NCBI GenBank assembly: GCA_902806065.1
Contig: CADCVE010000065.1
Location: forward strand, 19,443-83,442
DNA from: an uncultured Rubrobacteraceae bacterium
GTDB lineage: Bacteria; Actinomycetota; Rubrobacteria; Rubrobacterales; Rubrobacteraceae
Direction of reading: 5' to 3'
Length of the DNA: 64,000 bases
In this document: positions 1-10,241 of the stretch, piece by piece
Layout: every line of letters begins with the position of its first letter
Position numbering within the stretch: the first letter of the stretch is position 1
The notes under the pieces: model-generated
Database searches by the model: none
Seen by the model: the letters and a program-made list of their open reading frames with translations, nothing else
What the model was told of the DNA's origin: nothing
Made by a program: the position numbers and the translations under genes

Positions 1-583
1 CAGGGGTTTCCTGCGGGACGATGATCGCGGAGAGCTCCACCCTACCGTTCTCACGCGTGCCGGTCCGCGCGATAACCGTGACGCCGGCGGTAACATCGGT
101 CCCGGAGTTGGTAATCCACTTCTTCGAGCCGTTGACGACCCAATCCCCGTCGTCCAACTCAGCGGTAGTTCGCGTCCCGCCCGCGTCGGTACCGGCCTCC
201 TCCTCGGTCAGCCCAAAAGCCCACAGACGCTCGCCCGCGGCGCATTGGCTGAGGAACTTCTCTTTCTGCTCCGGCGTGCCGTAGGTGGCTAGTGGAACGC
301 AGCCGAGAGAGATGTGCGCCTCCATCGTGATTCCGACGGAGGTATCGGCCCGGCTGATCTCTTCGAGCGCCAGGTTGTAAGACAAGAAATCTCCGCCGGA
401 GCCTCCATACTCCTCCGGCAGGGTCAGGCCCATCAGCCCGAGGCGGGACATCTCGGCGACGATGTCGTACGGGAACTTCTGCTCGCGGTCCAGTTCGGCG
501 GCGCGAGGACGAATCTCCGCCTGCGCGTAGTCGCGGGCGAGGTCCCGCCACCGCTTCTGCTCACTCGTCGGATCGAAGTTCAT
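1..583 (-). CDS. acyl-CoA dehydrogenase, N-terminal part (cut by window edge)
   Basis: This is a flavoprotein oxidising acyl-CoA to enoyl-CoA in beta-oxidation or branched-chain amino acid breakdown. The minus strand reads from an ATG at 583 (MNFDPTSEQKRWRDLARDY) off the left edge, about 194 codons. It shows the family N-terminal helical domain, the LPEEYGGSGGDFLSY stretch, and the FAD/substrate-loop signature GLTEEEAGTDAGGT followed by VNGSKKWITNSG. The catalytic Glu and C-terminal domain lie outside the window, so substrate class cannot be told. The nearby acyl-CoA synthetase and methylmalonate-semialdehyde dehydrogenase fit fatty-acid or branched-chain catabolism. Confidence 0.93.
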   Translation of the reverse strand, partial: MNFDPTSEQKRWRDLARDYAQAEIRPRAAELDREQKFPYDIVAEMSRLGLMGLTLPEEYGGSGGDFLSYNLALEEISRADTSVGITMEAHISLGCVPLATYGTPEQKEKFLSQCAAGERLWAFGLTEEEAGTDAGGTRTTAELDDGDWVVNGSKKWITNSGTDVTAGVTVIARTGTRENGRVELSAIIVPQETP

Positions 584-664
584 CGCCCTTCCTCTCACTA
601 GTTGAGTTCCCCGCAAGCATGATAACAACCACTCCACCCCCGCGACGCCACTCCGCGACAGCGT

Positions 665-1033
665 CTAGCCTCCCCCACCACCTCCGCCGTCTCCCCCGCC
701 GAACCCGCCGCCTCCATCGAAGCCACCGCCACCGTCGGAGCCACCCTCATCCCCCCCACCATCGCCGTTACCTCCGTCGTTGTCGCCGCCGTGACCTCCA
801 GCCGAGCCCGCCGTTCCTCCGTAGAAGATTCCTCCGCCGGAGCTGCCCAAACGCGAACTCCTCGCACGCGAAGCGACGAAACCCAGCACGACAAAGGCCA
901 AGACCACGAGAGCTATTATCCCCGGCACCACATAACCGGAGATCAGCGTACCTACACCGATTAAGCCTACAGCCAGGCCCAGGCAGACCCCTGCGAGAGT
1001 GCTATTCATCTTGCCCCCCGGCCTGCCAGACAT
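665..1033 (-). CDS. small membrane protein with a Gly/Asp-rich tail
   Basis: This 122-residue protein has no family I recognise. Residues about 10-52 form two hydrophobic segments (LAGVCLGLAVGLIGVGTLISG and IIALVVLAFVVLGFVASRA). The rest is almost pure Gly with Asp, Asn and Ser (GGGFDGGGGFGGGDGGGG), a low-complexity tail common in small envelope proteins. A start at Met9 (1009) is also possible, as the hydrophobic segment begins just after it. The coding call rests on the hydrophobic pattern and the open frame, and the tail makes homology unreliable. Confidence 0.6.
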   Translation of the reverse strand: MSGRPGGKMNSTLAGVCLGLAVGLIGVGTLISGYVVPGIIALVVLAFVVLGFVASRARSSRLGSSGGGIFYGGTAGSAGGHGGDNDGGNGDGGGDEGGSDGGGGFDGGGGFGGGDGGGGGGG

Positions 1034-1339
1034 CGTCCCTCTTCATGAGCCGCGTCGCCGAGCCGCTTCCGCTCTTGAGAGGGCTTACAGGCCACGGCGT
1101 CTCGTGTAGCACTTGGCAGGGCACATTTCAGACGCTGGGGGTCATGCCAGAGGCGCGTATCGGTCATGGTCTCGGCCGTCCTTTTCCCTGAGATAACGCG
1201 AATGATAGCAGCCAGGCAATTCAGCGGGGTGTTTGAACCGCGACCGGCTACCGACTAACATGCCTGGAGAGAATGCACTAGACGTGTGTTATCTGGACAA
1301 CGTTTATGCCGGGTTTCTGGGTAGCGAGGAGAGTGGGTC
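1034..1339. other. intergenic region, no gene seen
   Basis: This stretch of about 300 bases lies between the divergent Gly-rich membrane protein and the first MHS transporter. I see no convincing coding frame, tRNA or strong terminator. Its right end carries the transporter's ribosome binding site GAGGAG, 8 bases before the GTG at 1340. Promoters for both neighbours presumably lie here, but I cannot place them. Confidence 0.4.
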
Positions 1340-2680
1340 GTGGAGAGGATCGCCGGTGTAGACGTCGGGCAAGAGGCGCCTATGAAGAAGATCGCATTTG
1401 CGAGCTTCGTGGGCACTGCCATTGAGTTCTACGACTTCTACATCTACGGGACGGCGGCGGCGCTGGTCTTCGGGCCGGTGTTCTTTCCGGAGTTCTCCCC
1501 GGCCGCGGGGACTCTGGCGTCGCTGGCGACGTTCGGGGTGGCGTTTCTGGCGCGGCCTCTGGGCGGCGCTATCTTTGGACATTATGGCGATAGGGTCGGG
1601 CGGAAGGCTATGTTGATCTTCTCTCTCCTGGTGATGGGGCTCGCGACCTTCTTCGTCGGGCTCCTGCCCGGCTACGCGACCATAGGCGTCGCGGCTCCGC
1701 TCCTGCTGGTGACCCTGCGCTTTTTGCAGGGCATCGGCCTCGGCGGGGAGTGGGGCGGGGCGGTGTTGATGGCTGCCGAGCACGCCCCTCACGACAAACG
1801 CGCCTTCTACTCCGGCTTCGCGCAGGTGGGGCCGCCGGTCGGCTTCCTGCTCTCCAGCGGGGCCTTCTTACTGTTCGCCTATACGCTCTCCGAGGAGCAG
1901 TTTGCCTCCTGGGGTTGGCGCGTGCCGTTCCTGTTCAGCATCGTGCTGGTCGCCGTCGGGCTCTTCGTGAGGGCCAGCGTGGCCGAGACGCCGGTCTTCA
2001 AGGAGGTTATGGAGACCAGAACGGAGGCTCAGATACCCATCGTGGATGTCCTGCGCACTTACCCGAAGACCGTGGTGCTCGCCTCGCTGGCCGGCAGCGT
2101 CATGTTCACGTTCTTCTTCGTTATCACTGTATTCTCGCTCTCCTACGGGGTTACGCAGCTCGGGCTATCCCGCTCCACGATGCTGTATTGCATCATGGCC
2201 TCGATAGTATGCCTGGGAGTGGGGATAATGCTCTTCGCCGCGATCTCGGATCGCGTCGGCCGGCGGAACCTCGCTCTCTTCAGCACGGGGTTTCTGGGGT
2301 TGTGGGCCTTCCCGATGTTCTGGCTCGTGGATACGGGGAACCCGGTTTTGATCTCTTTGTCCTTCTCTATAGCCCTGTTTGCCTGGGCCGCGATGTACGG
2401 TCCCATGGGGGCGTTCTTCTCCGAACTCTTCGGCACCCGCGTACGCTACTCTGGAGCCTCTCTGAGCTACGCTCTGGCGGGCGTCATCGGAGGAGCGATC
2501 GCGCCCTCCCTCTCCAGCGTGCTCCTCAGCGCCACCGGGTCCTCCTGGTCGATCTCCGTTTACTTGCTAATCATGGCGCTAATTAGCTTCATCTCCGTGC
2601 TCCTGCTCTCGGAGACCTACCGCAGCGACCTCTCGGAGACAAAGCCCGAGGAACGCCGGCTTCTCCCCGAAGGTGAGTAG
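1340..2680 (+). CDS. MFS transporter, metabolite:H+ symporter (MHS) type
   Basis: This 446-residue, 12-helix inner-membrane protein is predicted to import an organic acid or osmolyte by proton symport. It has the MHS hallmarks: FVGTAIEFYDFYIYGTAAALVF at the first helix, the loop 2-3 motif GHYGDRVGRKAML, and the RFLQGIGLGGEWGGAVLMAAEHA signature around residues 130-150. The GTG at 1340 is preceded by GAGGAG; an internal ATG at 1382 is the alternative. It resembles the second MHS transporter at 4467-5804 and is convergent with the acyl-CoA synthetase gene. Substrate is unknown; the catabolic neighbours suggest a carboxylate. Confidence 0.93.
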   Translation: MERIAGVDVGQEAPMKKIAFASFVGTAIEFYDFYIYGTAAALVFGPVFFPEFSPAAGTLASLATFGVAFLARPLGGAIFGHYGDRVGRKAMLIFSLLVMGLATFFVGLLPGYATIGVAAPLLLVTLRFLQGIGLGGEWGGAVLMAAEHAPHDKRAFYSGFAQVGPPVGFLLSSGAFLLFAYTLSEEQFASWGWRVPFLFSIVLVAVGLFVRASVAETPVFKEVMETRTEAQIPIVDVLRTYPKTVVLASLAGSVMFTFFFVITVFSLSYGVTQLGLSRSTMLYCIMASIVCLGVGIMLFAAISDRVGRRNLALFSTGFLGLWAFPMFWLVDTGNPVLISLSFSIALFAWAAMYGPMGAFFSELFGTRVRYSGASLSYALAGVIGGAIAPSLSSVLLSATGSSWSISVYLLIMALISFISVLLLSETYRSDLSETKPEERRLLPEGE

Positions 2681-2691
2681 ACACCGGCCGG

Positions 2692-2703
<12 letters not shown>
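2677..2703. terminator. hairpin between convergent genes
   Basis: GTAGACA (2677-2683) and TGTCTAC (2697-2703) form a perfect 7-bp inverted repeat. It spans both stop codons of the convergent transporter and acyl-CoA synthetase genes. There is no T-run on either strand, so bidirectional termination is only plausible. Confidence 0.3.
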
Positions 2704-4368
<1,665 letters not shown>

Positions 4369-4466
4369 AAGATCCTCCTAATCCTCGTTCCCCAACGATG
4401 AGGACGATTGTAGCAGCGGTATCCTGACGGACAAGTGGTCCGCCAGGATACCGTTCGGATTTCGTA

Positions 4467-5804
4467 CTAGCTCTCCGCGATGAGTTGGCGTTCCTCGGGT
4501 TGATCCTCGAAGATATCGCCCTGGAAGGTCTCCGCGGCCAGGTAGGTAGCGACCACGGTTATAACCGCCATTCCGGCTGTGTAGAGCGCGACCGCCGGCC
4601 AGCCATAGTATCCGAGCAGGAACGTGGCGATGAGTGGCGAGAGACCACCGGCGAGGACCGAGGCCAGTTGGTAGCCCAGAGAGGCCCCGGAGTAGCGCAC
4701 GCGGGTGCCGAATAGCTCCGAGAAGAACGCCGCCTGCGGACCGTACATCGCGTCGTGACCGATGTTGACGCCGAGGATGATTGCCAGCCAGATCAGGACC
4801 GGAGACCCCGTGTTCAGCATCCAGAAGAACGGGAAGGCGAAGATCAGTGAGAAGACCGCGCCGATGAGATACACCCGCCTCCTTCCGATGCGATCCGAGA
4901 GCGCCCCGAAGAGCGGGATGGTAAAGAGCCCGATGGTGGCGGCGATCAGAACCCCGATCAGACCCGTGTTCTGGTCCATCCCAAGCTCGCCCGCGACGTA
5001 GGTCAACACGAAGACGGTCAGTACGTAGAACGTCCCGTTCTCGGCTATTCGCATGCCCATCGCCAAAAGCACGTTCTTCGGGTAGGTGCGAAGCACGTCT
5101 ATTATGGGCATGGGCGCCTCGGTCTGGCTCTCCTGAACCTGCTGGAAGGCGGGGGTCTCCAGGAGCCGAAGCCGGATGAAGAGACCGACGCCCACCAGGA
5201 TGATGCTCACCAGGAACGGTATCCGCCAGCCCCACGCGAGAAACTGCTCCTGTGGGATATACGTCGAGGAGGCGAAGAAGACCAGGTTGGCGAGCAGGAG
5301 GCCCGCCGGGACCCCCATCTGGGGCCAGCTCCCGTAGTAGCCTCGCCGGCCCCGGGGCGAGTGCTCGACCGCCATGAGGACCGCTCCGCCCCACTCGCCA
5401 CCGACCCCGATGCCCTGAATGAAGCGGAGCGTGACTAGCAGGATCGGCGCCCAGACGCCTATCGAGTTGTAGGTAGGCAAGAGCCCCATCACGAACGTCG
5501 CAACGCCCATGATCAGGAGCGCCAGGACGAGCATATTCTTGCGCCCGATCTTGTCCCCGTAGTGCCCGAAGACTATCCCGCCCAAAGGACGCGCCGCGAA
5601 ACCCACCGCATACGTGCCGAAAGCGGCCAGAGTACCCGCGAGCGGCTCGAAGCTCGGAAAGAACAATTGATTAAAGACCAGCGCCGCCGCCGTCCCATAC
5701 AAAAAGAAGTCGTACCACTCGATAGTCGTCCCGATAAAGCTCGAGACGATAACCGGCCTGATAGAGCTCGTCTGCTCCCGATCCCGCCCATTAGCATTAT
5801 CCAC
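4467..5804 (-). CDS. MFS transporter, metabolite:H+ symporter (MHS) type
   Basis: This is a second 12-helix MHS-type importer, about 445 residues. Motifs are SSFIGTTIEWYDFFLYGTAA at helix 1, GHYGDKIGRKNMLV in loop 2-3, and FIQGIGVGGEWGGAVLMAVEHSP at helices 4-5. I chose the GTG at 5804 (MDNANGRDREQ) because GGGAGG lies 5-6 bases upstream; a longer frame from 5831 lacks a site. It lies on the same strand as the methylmalonate-semialdehyde dehydrogenase gene upstream and the acyl-CoA synthetase gene downstream. It may import the acid they metabolise, which is inference. Confidence 0.92.
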   Translation of the reverse strand: MDNANGRDREQTSSIRPVIVSSFIGTTIEWYDFFLYGTAAALVFNQLFFPSFEPLAGTLAAFGTYAVGFAARPLGGIVFGHYGDKIGRKNMLVLALLIMGVATFVMGLLPTYNSIGVWAPILLVTLRFIQGIGVGGEWGGAVLMAVEHSPRGRRGYYGSWPQMGVPAGLLLANLVFFASSTYIPQEQFLAWGWRIPFLVSIILVGVGLFIRLRLLETPAFQQVQESQTEAPMPIIDVLRTYPKNVLLAMGMRIAENGTFYVLTVFVLTYVAGELGMDQNTGLIGVLIAATIGLFTIPLFGALSDRIGRRRVYLIGAVFSLIFAFPFFWMLNTGSPVLIWLAIILGVNIGHDAMYGPQAAFFSELFGTRVRYSGASLGYQLASVLAGGLSPLIATFLLGYYGWPAVALYTAGMAVITVVATYLAAETFQGDIFEDQPEERQLIAES

Positions 5805-5924
5805 GCCTACCTCCCAAAGCCCCAAACGCACGACGCATAAAGCCGCACCTCCCTTTGCCTAAACTCCATTTCCCTACGCAAAGGTTACGGGAGGCGCAAG
5901 CGCGGGTCAAATACGGTAGCGTCG

Positions 5925-5935
5925 AGCCATCAGCC
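5925..5935. repeat. intergenic TCAGCC/ATCAGC-type short repeat
   Basis: AGCCATCAGCC occurs in the 227-base gap between the MHS transporter and the aldehyde dehydrogenase. Related AGCCATCAGC / GCTGATGGCTG strings recur at gene ends elsewhere in the window (10087, 22353, 30662, 47252, 47379). Confidence 0.4.
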
Positions 5936-6031
5936 CTCGGCTTTCTTACCAACTATCAACCGCCATGCTTATCCCCTCTACCGAATGAACAGCGGCGGTC
6001 GGCAGAGAGCTTGGCTTGAGAGACGCGGTTG

Positions 6032-7543
6032 TTAGCCGCCGCTCTCCAGGGGAAGCTTCACCGAGGGTGACGGCCCCGGCTCCGAGAACCAGCGTGTGAT
6101 CTTGACTTTGTTCTCCGTAAAGAACCTGACCCCATCCTTGCCGGTGGCATGCAGGTCACCATAAAAAGAGTCCTTTATACCGTTGAACGGAAAGAACGCC
6201 ATAGGTGCCGCGACCCCGACATTAACCCCGAGCATTCCAGCCTCCACGTTCTCACGCCAGTGCCTCACGGCCGCGCCATTCTCGGTAAAAATAGAACAGG
6301 CGTTTCCAAACGGGGAGCCGTTGGTGAACTCTATAGCTTCGTCGAGGCTGTTCACGCGCACCACGGAGAGCACGGGGCCGAAGATTTCCTCGCGCCCCAC
6401 CCGCATCTCGCCGGTCACGCGGTCCAGGAGCGTAGGTCCCATGAAGAAGCCCTCGTCCAGAGGAGGTTCGCGTCCATCGAGGATGACTTCGGCGCCTTCT
6501 TCCTCGCCCACGTCCACGTACTGTCGAACCTTCTCGCGGTGGGAGTCCCGGATCACCGGCGTAAGCTCACTCCCTTCTTCCTTGCCCGGCCCGACCTTCA
6601 TCGCGGATGCCTTCTCCTTCAGCGCCGCAACGAGCGGGTCGGCAACCTCTCCAACCGCCACCAGCACACTACCGGCCAGACACCGCTCCCCTGCATTACC
6701 GTAAGCCGAAGCAACGATGTTGTCCACCGCCTTATCCATAACCACATCGGGCAGCACGATCATGGAGTTCTTGGCTCCAGCCAGCGCCTGCACCCTCTTG
6801 CCATGCGCCGTCCCGCCCTTATACACGTGCTCCGCGACCGGCTTCGACCCGACAAACGAGACAGCCCTTATACCAGGATGCTCCAGGATGGCGTCCACCG
6901 CTTCCCGCGCCCCATTGACGATGTTAAAGACTCCATCCGGCAACCCCGCCTCCTGCAACAGCTCCCCGAGCCGCACCGCCGACAGGGGCGTGCGTTCCGA
7001 GGGCTTCAGGATATACGTGTTACCGGCGCCGATGGCAACGGGGAGCGTCCACAGCGGCACCATGCACGGGAAGTTGAACGGCGTGATCGCCGCGACCACA
7101 CCGAGCGGATAGCGATACGAGACATTATCCACCCCGCTCGCCACGTCACGCACCGTCTCGCCCATCATAAGGGTAGGCATCCCGCAGGCGAACTCCACCA
7201 CCTCTATGCCGCGCCGCACCTCGCCTCCGGCGTCCTTCCTATCCTTGCCATTCTCCAGAGTAACCAGGGAGGCAAGCTCCTCGAAGTGCTCCTCGAGCAG
7301 CATCTTGAAGCGGAACAGGACTTGCGTCCGCTCGATCACCGGGGTCGCCGCCCAGCCCCGGAAGGCCTCCTCGGCGTTCTCGACCGCCCGGTCGAGGTCC
7401 TCCGCCGTGCTCAGAGGAGTTTCGGCTACTATCTCACCGGTGGCCGGATCGTAGACCGGTTCGGTGGCACGACCGTTAGCCTCTTCCCAGGTCCCTCCGA
7501 TAAGGTTCCTGACCTCCCGGCCCTTCCTCCTGGTCTCCTGCAT
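6032..7543 (-). CDS. mmsA: CoA-acylating methylmalonate-semialdehyde dehydrogenase
   Basis: This 503-residue cytoplasmic enzyme converts methylmalonate semialdehyde or malonate semialdehyde with CoA and NAD+ to propionyl-CoA or acetyl-CoA, in valine and inositol/beta-alanine catabolism. It shows ITPFNFPCMVPLWTLP, KPSERTPLS, the catalytic Cys in GNAGERCLAGS, EIFGPVLSVVR, and the MmsA-specific C-terminus NVGVAAPMAFFPFNG then GKDGVRFFTENK. The ATG at 7543 follows a near-perfect AGAGGAGG and is preferred over an upstream start at 7606 with no site. It shares strand and theme with the neighbouring transporter and acyl-CoA genes. Confidence 0.94.
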   Translation of the reverse strand: MQETRRKGREVRNLIGGTWEEANGRATEPVYDPATGEIVAETPLSTAEDLDRAVENAEEAFRGWAATPVIERTQVLFRFKMLLEEHFEELASLVTLENGKDRKDAGGEVRRGIEVVEFACGMPTLMMGETVRDVASGVDNVSYRYPLGVVAAITPFNFPCMVPLWTLPVAIGAGNTYILKPSERTPLSAVRLGELLQEAGLPDGVFNIVNGAREAVDAILEHPGIRAVSFVGSKPVAEHVYKGGTAHGKRVQALAGAKNSMIVLPDVVMDKAVDNIVASAYGNAGERCLAGSVLVAVGEVADPLVAALKEKASAMKVGPGKEEGSELTPVIRDSHREKVRQYVDVGEEEGAEVILDGREPPLDEGFFMGPTLLDRVTGEMRVGREEIFGPVLSVVRVNSLDEAIEFTNGSPFGNACSIFTENGAAVRHWRENVEAGMLGVNVGVAAPMAFFPFNGIKDSFYGDLHATGKDGVRFFTENKVKITRWFSEPGPSPSVKLPLESGG

Positions 7544-7697
7544 AAGACACAACCTCCTCTGCGCGGCCGTCCGAACTATCCCTTCCACAAAACGCACCGG
7601 CAGCATAACACCGGCGCGATGATCGGGGAGCCCGTTTGTCGTGGTGAGTGGTGTGTCGTAGAGTTAGAGACACGTTTTCAGCGGAGAAAGGAATTTC

Positions 7698-8657
7698 ATG
7701 CGAGCCATGGTCACGCCGAAGTTCGGAGGCCCCGACCTCTTCGAGGAGCAGGACGTGGAGAGGCCGACCCCCGGCCCCGGCCAGGTACTGGTGCGGGTAG
7801 TGGCCGCCGGAACCAATCCCGTGGACACCAAACTCCGCGCCGACGGCTCCTTCGCCGGCCTCGAACCGCCGGTCATCCTCGGCGCAGATGTCTCGGGAGT
7901 GGTAGAGGAAGCAGGTCTGGGCGTCACGGACCTTGCACCAGGAGACGAAGTCTATTACACGCCAGAGATCTTCGGCCCTGGCTCCAACGGCGCCTACGCA
8001 GAATACAACATCGCCGCCGCGAACATAGTCGCCAGAAAGCCCGCCTCCCTCTCTCACGAAGAAGCCGCCGCTGTCCCCCTCGCAGGCGGCACCGCATACG
8101 AAGCTATAGTGAGGCGCCTCGCCGTCCGGCCCGGGGAGACCGTGCTCATACATGGCGGAGCGGGCGGCGTGGGTTCGTTCGCCATTCAAATCGCCAAAGC
8201 CGCCGGAGCTCGGGTTCTCGCCTCCGCTGGCGCCCAAAACCAGGAGACCCTCAAAGCCCTGGGCGCTGATGTAGCCCTAGACTACACAAGCGACGACATA
8301 ACCGAAACAGCCCTCGACGCCACCGCAGGCGCCGGCGTGGACGCCGTCTTGGATGCCGTCGGCGGCGATACCGTGGTCGACAGCATCGCGGCGGTAGGTA
8401 CCTTCGGACGCATCGCCACCATCCTCGGCGGGCAGGGGGACTTCACGCCGCTCTACGTAAAGAACCAGACCCTCCATGGTGTCCTGCTCCTGCGCGAGCG
8501 GGCGCGGCTAGACGAGATGACCCGTCTCATCGAGCGTGGCCAGATAAAGCCCGTGGTAGATGAGGTTCTACAGCTCAACGAGGTTGGCAAGGCTCACGAG
8601 CGGCTCGAGTCCGGACATGGTCGCGGCAAGGTGGTGTTGCGGGTGGCGGAGAGGTAG
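7698..8657 (+). CDS. NADPH:quinone oxidoreductase-like zinc-free MDR protein
   Basis: This 319-residue cytoplasmic medium-chain reductase reduces quinones or enones with NADPH. The N-terminal GroES-like domain has VVAAGTNPVDTKLRADG and ILGADVSGVVEEAG. The Rossmann domain has VLIHGGAGGVGSFAIQIAKAAGA near residue 145, with the AGGVG dinucleotide motif. The catalytic and structural zinc Cys clusters of alcohol dehydrogenases are absent, as is usual for the QOR branch. The ATG is preceded by AAAGGAA. The substrate is not predictable. It is probably monocistronic, with egtB following after about 115 bases under its own promoter. Confidence 0.9.
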   Translation: MRAMVTPKFGGPDLFEEQDVERPTPGPGQVLVRVVAAGTNPVDTKLRADGSFAGLEPPVILGADVSGVVEEAGLGVTDLAPGDEVYYTPEIFGPGSNGAYAEYNIAAANIVARKPASLSHEEAAAVPLAGGTAYEAIVRRLAVRPGETVLIHGGAGGVGSFAIQIAKAAGARVLASAGAQNQETLKALGADVALDYTSDDITETALDATAGAGVDAVLDAVGGDTVVDSIAAVGTFGRIATILGGQGDFTPLYVKNQTLHGVLLLRERARLDEMTRLIERGQIKPVVDEVLQLNEVGKAHERLESGHGRGKVVLRVAER

Positions 8658-8735
8658 AGACATATTCAACTCTTCGCGGCGAAGCATGTCAGCGCGCCGA
8701 CTCATCGGATGTCACTCTAAACACCTGATTCAGCC

Positions 8736-8763
8736 TTGACGTAGAAGACTCGGCGTCTAACAT
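8736..8763 (+). promoter_or_regulatory. sigma70-like promoter of egtB, probably leaderless
   Basis: TTGACG (8736-8741) and TAACAT (8758-8763) are separated by 16 bases. The egtB ATG at 8772 lies 8 bases after the -10 box, about where transcription should begin, and no Shine-Dalgarno sequence is present. This suggests a leaderless mRNA. Confidence 0.55.
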
Positions 8764-8771
8764 TAGATGCT

Positions 8772-10076
8772 ATGGAAACTCGCAGTGCGGTATCTAAGGA
8801 CGGTCTTGTAGGACAACTAGAGGAAGCAAGGGAGAGGACACGGTTACTGCTAGAGCCGGTCTCGGAGGAAGACCTGGCCGTACAGCACGACCCCGTAATG
8901 AGCCCCCTGATCTGGGACTACGGCCACATCGGCAACTACGAGGAACTCTGGCTCCTCCAGAAAGCACACGGCAAGGTCCTCTCCAGGCGAGAGCTCTACG
9001 ACATGTACGATGCCTCTCTGCACCCACGCGAGGAGCGTCCTTCCTTGAACCTGCTCGGCCGCGAGGACGCCGACCTCTACCTCAACGCCGTCCGCAAAGC
9101 GGTCCTCGAAACCCTCCAGGACGCGGACCTCAACGCGGACGACCCGCTCCTGAAAGACGGCTTTGTATACAACATGATCCTCCAACACGAAGCTCAGCAC
9201 AACGAGACCATGCTCCAAACCCTCCAACTCAAAAGAAGCCAAGGCTACAGCCCAGAAGCCAGGATACAGCTTCCGAAAGCTGCAACAACCGGGGACGAGA
9301 TGATTCCCGTACCGGGCGGCGAGTTCATCATGGGCACCGACGACCACACCGTGGCCCTGGATAACGAACGCAATACCCACGTCCTACACCTCCCCGGCTT
9401 CCTCATAGACGTGACCCCCGTCACCAACGAGGCCTACGCGCGGTTCGTCGAGGACGGCGGCTACGAGAGACAGAACCTCTGGGACCCGGATGGATGGAGG
9501 TACATCAAGCAAGAGTACATAACCGGGCCGAAGCACTGGTACCAGCCCGAACCGCACAGTTGGTGGACGGAGCGCTTCGGCTTCGATGAGCCCCTGAACC
9601 CCGCGGCGCCGGTGGTACACGTCTCGTGGTACGAGGCGGACGCCTTCGCCCGGTGGAACGGCAAACGCCTCCCAACGGAGGCTGAGTGGGAGAAAGCGGC
9701 CTCCTGGGACCCTGAAGCGGGTGTCAAGAGGCTTTATCCGTGGGGCGACGACGCGCCCACCCCCGCGCACGCCAACCTCGACCAACTGGCGTTCTCGGTA
9801 GCGGAGGCCGGAGCGTATCTAAAAGGGGCGAGCGCGTATGGCGTCCTCGGCATGATCGGGGACGTCTGGGAATGGACCGCGAGCGACTTCCACGCCTATC
9901 CCGGCTTCGAGGCCTTCCCGTACAGGGAATACTCGGAGGTCTTCTTCGGCCCCGGCTACAAGGTCCTACGCGGCGGCTCCTGGGCCACCCGCCCCAGTGC
10001 CATTCGCAACACCTTCCGCAACTGGGACTATCCGATAAGGCGGCAACTCTTCTGCGGGTTCCGCTGTGCGAAATAG
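8772..10076 (+). CDS. egtB: ergothioneine synthase EgtB (hercynylcysteine sulfoxide synthase)
   Basis: This 434-residue non-heme iron enzyme joins hercynine to a Cys-containing thiol (gamma-Glu-Cys or Cys) with O2 in ergothioneine synthesis. The N-terminal DinB-like domain (about 12-155) supplies the iron ligands: His52 in WDYGHIGN plus His139 and His143 in HEAQHNE, the three-His facial pattern known for EgtB. The C-terminal FGE/sulfatase-modifying domain (about 175-434) contains PVPGGEFIMGT, GKRLPTEAEWEKAA, VWEWTASDF and RGGSW. Length fits the family. egtC follows 165 bases downstream. The methyltransferase EgtD is not in this window. Confidence 0.93.
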   Translation: METRSAVSKDGLVGQLEEARERTRLLLEPVSEEDLAVQHDPVMSPLIWDYGHIGNYEELWLLQKAHGKVLSRRELYDMYDASLHPREERPSLNLLGREDADLYLNAVRKAVLETLQDADLNADDPLLKDGFVYNMILQHEAQHNETMLQTLQLKRSQGYSPEARIQLPKAATTGDEMIPVPGGEFIMGTDDHTVALDNERNTHVLHLPGFLIDVTPVTNEAYARFVEDGGYERQNLWDPDGWRYIKQEYITGPKHWYQPEPHSWWTERFGFDEPLNPAAPVVHVSWYEADAFARWNGKRLPTEAEWEKAASWDPEAGVKRLYPWGDDAPTPAHANLDQLAFSVAEAGAYLKGASAYGVLGMIGDVWEWTASDFHAYPGFEAFPYREYSEVFFGPGYKVLRGGSWATRPSAIRNTFRNWDYPIRRQLFCGFRCAK

Positions 10077-10086
10077 CAAGATATCG

Positions 10087-10113
10087 ATCAGCCATCAGCC
10101 TGTCAGCAACAGC
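10087..10113. repeat. TCAGC-rich short intergenic repeat
   Basis: Just after the egtB stop the sequence carries ATCAGCCATCAGCC then TGTCAGCAACAGC, a cluster of AGC/TCAGC units like those seen at several other gene ends here. Confidence 0.4.
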
Positions 10114-10241
10114 AAAGAAGTGGGTAACGCGAGACCAGACTGGCACCGATCCTGCTGCCGGAGCCGAGGTACCACGGAGAAAGGCCTCTACCGTATGGGT
10201 GAGCGTATCGCCAGCAAAAATCTGACGGCTGCCAGCTAAGA

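Noticed and set aside
6149..8269. 706-codon open frame on the plus strand opposite the mmsA gene
   Set aside because: It lies opposite a clear minus-strand gene with catalytic Cys and ribosome site, has a low-complexity Arg/Pro/His composition, and no domain.
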